Source: Macrobrachium rosenbergii
Taxonomy: Eukaryota > Arthropoda > Malacostraca > Decapoda > Palaemonidae
Direction: 5' to 3'
Length of the DNA stretch: 64,000 bases
NCBI RefSeq assembly: GCF_040412425.1
Contig: NC_089749.1
Location: 9,940,162-10,004,161, forward strand
Shown here: one piece after another, positions 28,401 to 39,300 of the stretch
How positions within the stretch are numbered: position 1 is the stretch's first letter
Layout: each line of letters starts with the position of its first letter
Program-made: the position numbers and the translations under genes
The notes under the pieces: model-generated
What the model saw: only the letters and a program-made list of their open reading frames with translations
Databases searched by the model: none
Told to the model about the DNA's origin: nothing

Positions 28401-31400
28401 AAAACAGGTACTTGAGCAACGACTCCTGCGTCCCTCTCATCCTTCACGGAGATGTGGGCTGCGGGAAGTCTTCCCTGATTGCCAAGGCTATGGAACGTTG
28501 CTGCGAGTGGCTCGTGGACGTGCCGCTGGTCGTCAGGTAAATGGAATGCAACCAGTGATTGAAGAAATGCGACTGGTGAATGGAATGCAACTGGTGCAAG
28601 GACTACAGTTAGTTAATGGGATGCAACTGGTGAATAGAGTGGAATGCAACTGGTAAATAGAATACAAGTGGTGAATGGAATAGAATGTAGCCGGTGAATA
28701 GAATGCAACTAGGGAATGGAATGCAACTGGTGAGTAGAATGGAATGCAACTGGTAAACAGAATACAAGTGGTGAATAGAATAGAATGTAACTGGGGAATA
28801 GAATGCAACTAGGAAATGGAATGCAACTGGAGAATGGAATGCAGCTGGTGAATAGAATGCAACTAATGAATGGAATGCAAATGGTGAATAGAAAGCAGCT
28901 GGTGAATAGAATGCAACTTATAAGTAGAAGGCAAGTTATGAATGAAATGCAACTGGCGAATAGACTGCAACTTGTTGATGGACTGAACTGGTGAATGGAA
29001 TGCACCCGGATATCCTGTTGGGCTTGGAAAAATAATCCTCAAAGACAATAATGCTGCGAACGCGCAATACACACTATTTAGTAGCTGTTTTGCAGAGAAA
29101 GTAATTCAACACTGAAACATTAGCATCAAAAGTCACTCATATCTGTTTTTGCACCTTGCAGATTTGTTGGCTTAACACCAGGGTCCTCGACTACAGAGCA
29201 AGTGTTGCGTTCCATTGCAGAGCAATGTTGCGCTTTGTTTGGGGACCATCCTGCGGAAGCTGCGAAGGTTTGCTAATTTTAGAATTTCTATTACTAGGTT
29301 AAGTCATTATCTAATCTAGTGGCATGGGAGGCAAAATAACTTTCACAAATTCTGTTAGCTTTGATAATAGTTCAGTTCTTTCCATTGTGAAGGATAACAG
29401 CTTTATAAAAAAAATATACATCATGTTTTGAATACAAATTCTACTTCTGCTTCGTTTCTCTCAGTTTCACAAGCTTCCGTCTTTTAAGAAGTAAATCTGT
29501 TGAGTCCAATTTTATTCTATTCTTCTTCTTTTTAGTGTGCCTGGGCTAGATAAAGGCCCTGGGTTGCTTGACCCTTGGTCCTATGTCTTATGTGTTTCAA
29601 AAGAAATTTTTTTTTTTTTGTTGTTTTTGGTAACCTGCCCACTGAAAGTTGGAGTTGAATCTAATTAGATTTTATTATTTTAAATCAAAACCCATCAAAA
29701 AATTAAAAAAATTAATATTATACACAAATTCGAAAACCACACATCATCACAACTTTAGGGTACAGAAGAGCCAAAAACATAACCAAAATTTACCCAGAAT
29801 ACCCTGAAGCGAAGCCTCGCATCTTTCTTTCCCCCCTCTTGCGCAGAGCGTCCGTCACATGTCCTCCTTCCTGATGCACGTCTGGGCGAAGGCCTGCAAG
29901 CTGCGACCTCTGGTGATCATGATCGACGGCGTCGACCAGGTCAAGAGCTACGGGTCGACCTCCCTCGAGTGGGTACCGAGGGAACTGCCCGAACACGTGA
30001 AGCTCATCATGACAGTGAGAGACGATTCGCCTCAGATGTCGCACCTGCAGAGTATTATAGAGGATCGTGCGTGCTTTCTCAAGGTGGGTTTTTAGGTCCC
30101 CGATTGTTTGTGTGAAGGTCATTGCTGATTTAATGTATTGTAGGTTATGGTTAAGTGTTTGTAGGTCATTGATGATTGATATTTTTTTTATTTTCTTGTT
30201 AGTTGTGGGTGTTTTTAGCTCTGTTTAGTTTATCACAAAATACAAGCAATCAGAGCAGAACAGATACTGATTAGTTAATTCAAGGTAAGCTGGAAATGAC
30301 TTTGATTGATGAATCCCGCTACGGGGTCTCTTAGATAGTGGATAACCTACTGCCTCATTTTCAACATTTAGACGTCCCTTAGGTATCGAATAGCCTACCG
30401 TCTTATTTTCAACATTCAGACATCTTTTCAAATATTTAGACGTCTTCTTCCGCAAAGGTCCAAAGGCATTTGCGCAAGTCATTCGTCCTCTGTTTGTTTG
30501 TTCCAGATACCACCGTTGACAATCGACGAAAGCCACAACAAGTTCGAAGGGATACTGAAGCAGCATCACCGCAGCGTCAACAAGGAACAGCGGGAGTTGG
30601 TTAGCAAGTGCCTTCAAGAATGCCCCTTGCCCTTATATGTCGAGGTAAGGAGGAGATCGGACCGTCTCTCTCTCTCGAAATCTTAGAATCTTAAAAATTT
30701 CAGACTACAGTCCCTTGGTTTTTTCGGTTGCTTGCTGCGCTGTTCTTTGTAAGATTTTTTGCACAGTTCAAGAGAGAATTTTCTCTGTGAAAATGTGTTC
30801 TCTTTCGAAAGTCTATTTTTTTATAAGGGGCTCCCTTTTTAAAATAATTGTTTTAAAGTTGTTATTCCTGATATTATTATACGTCGGGGTAAGGAAGAGA
30901 CTGGCTCTTTTGGAATCCTGAAATTTGATACACTAGACGAGACTTTCCAATAGAATGAAATGGCGATAAAAGTTAAATGCAAAATGGAACACACAAAAAA
31001 AATACAAAAATAACCACTATAATAAATGTAAAAAGACTGAACAAATAGCTTGATCATAAATCACAGAATATTTTTATCTTCCACGAGTTCGATCCTTCTC
31101 TTTTTCGACCAGATTGTGGGCAACATGGCCTGTGAGTGGACCGGGGCCGAGACTCAGCTGCCTCTGAAACCCACTCTGATGGAACAGATCAACGCCGTCT
31201 TTGACGATCTGGAGAGTGCTTATGGACAGGTAATTCTGACTGACCAGCTGCGAACAGAAATTATGCCTTAATAAATGTTAATTGGTGTGACTGATTTAAC
31301 CTGAGTAGTGATTCATTTGACTCGAGTCGCGATTGATTTGTCTGGAGTCAGACCTTACACAAATTTGACCGTAATAAGATAGTACAGTGAAATAACCTTT

Positions 31401-34361
31401 TTCCATTCAAAGTTAAACATTTAATCTTAACCCCATATGCTACAGAATACCTCACTTGATTATACCATCTCTTGTTTCTGTTTTACACTTTTGCCTTAAA
31501 ATCACCCATCACAACTACCCTCTGTCCCTTCCAAAACCAGTAGGGTCAAAGATTTAAACTCTAAATTACTAATATTCCCCAATTCATCATTTGCTTATTT
31601 TATCTTTTATCTCTGTCTTACACTTTCGCGTTAAGGTCACCCATCACAACCACCCTCTTCCTCCTTCCAAAACCAGTTAGTCAAAGATTTAAACTAAATA
31701 AAAAAAATTGCAGAATTTATCACTTGATTATCAATCTTTTATCTCAGTCGTACACTTGTGCATTACGATCATCCATCACAACCACCTTCTACCATTTGGT
31801 TATCCTATATTTATCTCAGTCATACACTTTTGCATTAAGATAATCCATCACAACCACTCTCTACACCTTTTGAAAACCTGTCACTTAGAGAATGAATCTC
31901 CGTCACCCCAAATCCTTCTGATTTCCAGATTGAAGTGTCCCATACTCTCGGTTACTTGACCGCAGCCAAGCACGGCCTTTCAGACTCCGAAATGATCGAC
32001 ATCCTCTCCTGCGACGAGGCTGTCTTGGAGAAGATCTTCGTTCACTGTACACCTCCTGGTCAGTACCTGAGACGTGCAAATGTCGCGATTTATTTTGATG
32101 GAGATTTCTGTGCATTGCTTTTGATTCTGTAGCCTTTCCTCAAAGGTATCTTGACTCCTGGTCTTAATTTCAAAATGTGTTTATCTTTCCTTATATATAT
32201 GCTTTCTTTTAACCAAGAAAATGAATGGTATAAGGACAGAGTGAAGAATAGTGAAGAAAAGACGAAACTTCTGATTTGTAAATATTTCGACCAAATGCTC
32301 ACAATATTCTTTTCTTCAAATACCGCTCTTTGAGAAATTACCTCAGTGGTCACTTTATCAAGATCTTGCAAACATGCTCCTTGTATTACGATATATGAAA
32401 ATAATTTTGTGTTTAGTTTTGCCATATTTACGGTCTGAAAGGCATAAAAAATTAATGAAGCTTTTGTTTCACATGGTATGAAACATGACAGAGAATCTGT
32501 ACAGTACTTGGAAACTGACTGCTCAGTAAAACTAAATTTTAAGAAATTTTTTATTGCGTGATAATGTAACTGATTAAGCTATTTCTTTTACTTAACCAAC
32601 CAAATGGCAAGATATTTCATGACACAATAATCTAATTTATAAGATATTACTACGACACAGTAAACTAATCCACAACCCATTTTTGATCACACAACCCGCT
32701 TACCCAAATAGTGACTACACTAGAAACCAATTCTAAAACTTTACGAAAGTTACAAATTCCCTCTGCAGTTCGTCGCTGTTCCTCGCTGCTTTGGGTCCAG
32801 ATCACCAGGAAGCTGCAGCCCTTCCTGATGAAGACGATCGTGGCAGGCATCTGCCTCTTGACGTGGAGACACGAGAGTTTCCGAGATGCCGCTAGGGCTC
32901 GCTACCTGGACACTCCAGACCAGATCAGCATGTGCTGCACGGCCCTGATCGACTACTTCCAGGTAAATTTGGGACGCATTTCTTATGAGATAAAAAGAAG
33001 AAGAAGAGTTATTGTAAATAAAAGAAAGACAGAAAGGTATCGGACCAAGAAAAGAAGAATTATTGGTAAACAAAAGAAAGAAAGAAAGAAAGGAGAATGT
33101 TTCTGAGACTTGGTAGTAGCTTGTGATGGGCACTTCTCTTCTGTATGGAATTCAATTCTTAACAGATAGAAGATGGTTAATTGTTTAAAAAAAAAGGGGG
33201 GGGGCAACATTGCTACCAAGACTTGGTATGAGCGTAAGGTGGGCACCTCTGTTTTATAGAAAGAAACTAAATAATAAGTGTTACTGAAGCTCGCAACAGA
33301 AATAAGCGATTTGGTGTGTGTGGCAGTGGGGCCACAATGGTGCCCTCTAGACCCACAGGTGTGAAAGACTGAGAGAGTTAGCAGTATAAAGGTTATTTTG
33401 GATAATCATGACAGATAAAGAATACAGAAGGTGTTAGGTAATGTACTTTACTGTTTTTGCTCATGATATGGGATGGTTTTCATGATTTAAAACTAGATCT
33501 CAGTTAAAAGCACCACCTAAAAATTTTAAAAAATTCAAAAATTTCAATTTTTGTCATTTTTACGGCACATGGGTCTGTTGTGATCCAGAAAATGTACCCT
33601 TTCATATTTCTTCAATTCCCTCTTTTGACAACCAGTTTGTTTACATTGCCAAACACATTCAGCCTTTTCTAATCGGATTCACTATTCAACGGAATAACAT
33701 AAACAAACATTCTCCCAACAGAGTAAGTGGGCCAACGGCGTGAAAAAACCTGTCCCAGTTTACGAAGCTGGAGTAGAAGAGGGCAAGGACCGCTATGTTC
33801 TCGATCAGCCAACCAAATATCGAGGAAGGTTTGTAGAATTTTCTTTTTTTAATATTATGGTGTTTTTATCATATGGCATCCGTACTGTACATATAGGATA
33901 TAGCTACACTTTTATCTGTACTGTAACTATAAGATATTATCTACACTTTCGTTTGTATTGTAGCTTTATTAGTTATACTTTTATGACAGCGGTTTAGCTA
34001 TGAATTTTGGTATATCTGATTTCGATTTAAAATGTTCATCCTGTCTGTCAAAAATGTAATGTTCTTCAGTAGTAATAAATAAGGTTTTTTTCATGAATAC
34101 AAAACACATACATACATAAATGGTTATATATATATATATATACATGTACATACATACACGCATTTGTGTGTATTATGTATATAAATCAATACAAAACAAG
34201 TTTCAGTACTGTCAGGAAAAAGGTCTTTTCCTAGACACAAAACCTTATATCTGAACCAAGCAAAGAACAGCAGTTCTTGAATATAAAGATAATATTTTTG
34301 TTGGTATCCCAAAAAGACAAAATTTTTCACATTTCCAGCAGAAATAACCGTTTAATAATCC

Positions 34362-34423
<62 letters not shown>

Positions 34424-34783
34424 CAAACTCTCTGTCTTTCCAGCAACATGTCCAAGATCTCAGTACAGTCTCTGTACAGTCGCCACAACAGACGCAAGTT
34501 GGACGAGCTGCCATACCAAGTTCTCCAGTTGCGGGGACGGATACTCGAGGAGTTCGTTCTCAACTTCGAGTGGGTCTACGAGAAGCTGTGTGGCTCTGAT
34601 ACTTATCAGGTAATCCCACGAAAAAAAAAGGTAGTTTTATGTATTCTGCTTTGATCGTTCGAAATCTTGCCAAACATGTATTAAGATTACAGAAGCACGA
34701 AACGAGTATTCTGTAAAGTACTTTGTCTCTAAACTTAGAGAAAAACTGACCATGTACTGAACTCCATCTCAGAGCAAAGACTG

Positions 34784-34818
<35 letters not shown>

Positions 34819-36317
34819 TCAGTCACAGCAAACACCATATCCTTTTTCCCACTTTCCAGGTCCTGGAGGACGTGTCCCTCGCGCTCAGGAATCACAGCAA
34901 CAACATCGAGCTTGTCCTGTTGAAGGAGGTCCTAGAGTTGGCTGCCTACGGCCTCGGCTACGATGGCCGACAGTTTTACTCCCAGGTGAGGGGATGGAGA
35001 AAGTCGTCTCTATTTACTTTACATCTATGATTTTTTGTGTTCGAGTGATTTTATACGATATTGTAAAGGATATGATCATTAGATCGTGGAGAAAGGTGTC
35101 TGTACTGTGTATCTACTTTTTTCTTTATCTCTTTTGAGAAAGGATTCTTATGCGTTCGATCAAATCGTGGTTTTTTGTGTTCAAAAGATTTTATACGATA
35201 TTATAAAGGATATGATTAGTAAATTATCGACATTATGCAAAAACTAAATCCCATTTAGACATGTTATCAATACCGTAATGAAAGTGATTAAGAAATATTC
35301 CATATCCTGAAAATATTTTACATTTCAACGGTTAGTTATGTGATCATTCGTCACGTAATTTTACTGTAATGAGAAACGTTACTACATGAAAAATCTTAGT
35401 ACATTACCTGAAAGTATTCAGACATTTATCTTTATAAGTAATGTGATCATTTTCCAAGTAATTATACCGTAATGAGAATCATTACCAAATGGAAAATATC
35501 TTAAGACATTACCTGAAAGTGTTGAACATTTCGCCTATCAGGTGTAGGGATCATTCTTCAACTAATTAACCTGTAAAGAGAATGATTTAACGCGCAATAT
35601 CTTACTATCTTAATCTTACAAGTACAAAGCCATCAAGCCACGTAACTATACTTTAATGAAAGTGGTTAAGATCAAGATAATGACCGTATCTTCAAGCAAT
35701 ATCTTACTGAATATTCAGCGACATGTAGGGAACTTACCCTCATGAAAGTGATTAAGATCATGATAATAACATTTTCTTCAAGTCAATATCTTCATGAATA
35801 TTCAGCGCCATGTAACCTTACTCTAATGAAGGTGATTAAGACCAAGATAATAACTTTTTCTTCAATCAATATCTTCATGAATCTTCAGCCATGTAACCTC
35901 ACTCTAATGAAAGTGATTAAGATCAAGATAATAACTTTTTCTTCAATCAATATCTTCATGAATCTTCAGCCACGTAACCTCACTCTAATGAAAATGATTA
36001 AGATCAAGATAATGACAGTATCTTCAAGCAACAGCTGCAATATCTTAATGAATCTTCCACCTTCCAGGTATATGGGCGTCTATCTACCTTGATGACCGAC
36101 CCCCAAAACCACGAGACGTACCCCATAATTAAGCAGCTCTTCGAATCGGCCGCCCACGCCCCTGTGCCATGCCTTCTGCCCCTCACCGTATGCCTTCAGG
36201 AGCCATTCCAGGTATGAGAGAGAGAGAGAGAGAGAGAGAGCATTTCTTATTTCTGTTCATTGTGAGTTGGTTGTGCTTATGACTACATGAGAAACTTGCC
36301 ACATATTCTAAGGGTGA

Positions 36318-36369
<52 letters not shown>

Positions 36370-39300
36370 CCTATTTACGTAAATGTTGAATAGGTCGGGC
36401 TTATGACTACAACTACACTTGCCCAAGTATAAAACAGTTTCAAGTATAAAAAAAAGTTTTCCTATTTAGAAATTTTGAATAGGTCATGTATATTTTGAAG
36501 AGAGAGAGAGATCAGAGAGAGAGAGAGACCATTCTTATTTCTATGAATGTGAATAGGTCATGCTTATGACTGCTAGTACACTTACCCTGTGTTTTAAGTA
36601 TGAGAGAGAGAGAAAGGGAGATGAATAGAGACATCCCTCATTTCTGTCAACTGTGAGTAGGTCGTGCATATGATGTCTAAATACCCAAACATTGTGATAA
36701 ACTCAAACAGAACAGTAATATCTAACTGATCCCGAACATTCCACCAACAGGACCAAAACATGAAGCTGGGAGACGGGCAGGTGTACTTCAACGCTCTCAT
36801 CCGCGCCCGCCACAACCCCCACTACGTAATCACCCTCTCCACCGAGAGGGGCGAAATAGCCGTCTGGAACATCTTCACCATGTCCCCCGTCCGCACGCTG
36901 ACGGGCATCACGCAGCCCAGGAAACTGAAGGTGAGGAGGATTATATATTTCCGTTGTCTGAGTCTTCGTACGCTTTGTTGTTTCGTACACTTTAGGTTTC
37001 TTGTCTGAGTGTCGTACCTTTGGTTTTTAGTCTTCATACACTGGTTCCTGTTTCCGCTTTATTTGATATCCGTTGTTTGAGTCTTCGTACACTTTGGTTC
37101 TGATTTCTTCGCTACTTTGGTTTGGTTTTCTTCGTACACTTTGGTTTCTGTTGGGGTTTCTTATTTAGAGTCTTCGTACACTTTAGAATCCCGTTTCTTT
37201 TTTGGTGTTAGTCTTCGAACACTTCGGTTTCTGTTATCCGAGTCTTCGTATACTTTGGTTTCTGTTGGAGTCTTCTTACACCTATTCGTTATTTGTTTTC
37301 TTGTTGTTGGAGTCTTTGAACACTTTGGTTTCTGTTGTGGGAGTCTTTGCACACTTTGGTTTCTGTTGTTGGAGTCTTGTACACTTTGGTTTCTGTTGCT
37401 GGAGTCTTGTACACTTTGGTTTCTGTTGTTGGAGCCTTCGTACACTTTGGTTTCTGTTGTTGGAGTCTTCAAGTGCTGTTGCTGGATCTTGAGCTTTTGG
37501 TTTCTGTTAGTCAGCGTGCACTTTGGTTAAGTACTTCTTCTTTAAGATACAGAAGCATTTATGTAATTTACTTTCTCCATTCGCTTTCCTCAGTGTTCCC
37601 AGTGCTGTGTATTTGAGCCTTGTTTAGACATGGCCTTCTGTTTTCTTTTATGAAAACTTTGCTCTTTATGGTGTATGTGCGTACGTGCGTTGACACGTGA
37701 GAATGTGTTTATATGAGTACAAGGACACGATAATAAAAACCTAATAAAAATCTAACATTTAAGGAAAGGTTTTTGAAAATCCGGCAAAACCCAGTTTATC
37801 TAACAATTAACTGTCAAGATTTTTCAGTACACAAAAAATAGGGAATTTTCCAGCAGGATATTATTACCAAATTAAGGTTTTAACATTAGTATCTTGAAAA
37901 AAAAAATTAACTTTCTTGATTTTTCAGCAAACAGGAAAAAATAGGTCATTTTCTAACCAGATTTTGTTACCAAATTAAGGTCTTAACATTAGTCTCAGTT
38001 AGGCTATAAACCTTTGGCGCTCTCTTTTCCAAATCTTCGTCTTATCTCTCACTCCGTTGCTTATATATTCAACGCCCAGTTACCTCGACATTAAAAAACA
38101 AAAACTATCTAATGTCTCGAATTTTCAAAAATATAAAACTATCGTTCTCGCGCCAGATGATCGACGACTACCGGTGCTTGGTCCTGTGCGGGAGGGAGCT
38201 GCGCATCTACAACTTCGACGAGGGGCTCTTCGTGATGAAGCTGCGTGAGGTGATGAACCAGAAGATGCCTTATTTCGGTCTACACGACAAGGACCACGTC
38301 GTCGCCCTCTCCAGATCAAGGATGTACGTCAACATGATGAACCTCCAGAACGGAGACTGCGTGGCCACTTTCAAGGTTCGTTGGTTGAGGCTTAGACTCA
38401 GTAGTACTACTAAGTAAGCTTGGGTGCTGATAACTTGACGGCGATTAGCATTGTACTTCTGTTCTTCTTTTGATGATAGCTAAGATTGGCCGTTAAGAAT
38501 ATACAGGTTTAAGCCAAACTGCAGTAGTTGCAAGTATGGAGGAATATGTTAAATATACTTAGATATTAAGAGCAGAGATGCCACTTTTAAAGCTGTAAAA
38601 TGAAGTATAAATGCTATCTCAGTACAGCGGTATGCTTTTGACCACAAGATGTTGTTCTACAGTAAAAAGTAGATTGCTTTCATGGCAATTTTGGGGATGA
38701 TTATATAGTACATCCCTTTTCTTTCTTACCTCAGAAATAAGACCATTTCTAATAAAACCCAGAGAGCGAATGGAATACGCCAGCCCTAAACTGCAAGACA
38801 TATTCTTAAAAACTATTGCATCGTTTTACAGGTCGGCGAAGACAGATTCCTGAACAGTCTGATGGTGTCAGAGAACGGCAAAATATGCGTCTGTGGAGAC
38901 GAGACTCAAAAGCCCTCCGCCCTCCTCGTGTGGGATCTGGAACTACGAAAGCTTATGTACGATCTGAGAATTCCACACCACGAGTTCATCACCCGATTAG
39001 CTGCCATCACCAAGGAGGGACATTACGTGTCTTGTGTGTGCAGGGTATGTGTATGCTAAAACACACAAAGAAATATTCAGTGCTCTATAATATCAACTTA
39101 CCGTTTGAATAATGGCAAGATACATTTCATTTTCTATTCATTGCTTAATGTCAGAAAGAAATTGAAAGCTAGTCTAAAGAATATTGCAAATATGCTACCT
39201 AGTAGGTCACGAAAAACGAACGTTAGGAGCTGACTTCATATGGACGTAAGTTTAAATAGATATTTGTGCGCGCAAATGAAAAGATTTTGCAAAACTTCTG

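Noticed and set aside
28533..29005. Overlapping ORFs with HSI/CIPF or MQLVN repeats on both strands
   Set aside because: Products of the intronic minisatellite; an array that codes in several frames is not evidence of a protein.
28537..29005. Possible CRISPR-like regular repeats
   Set aside because: Units are contiguous and diverged, with no unique spacers, and the genome is eukaryotic.
37117..37616. Repetitive Phe/Val/Leu-rich ORFs
   Set aside because: They derive from the 31-bp intronic array.
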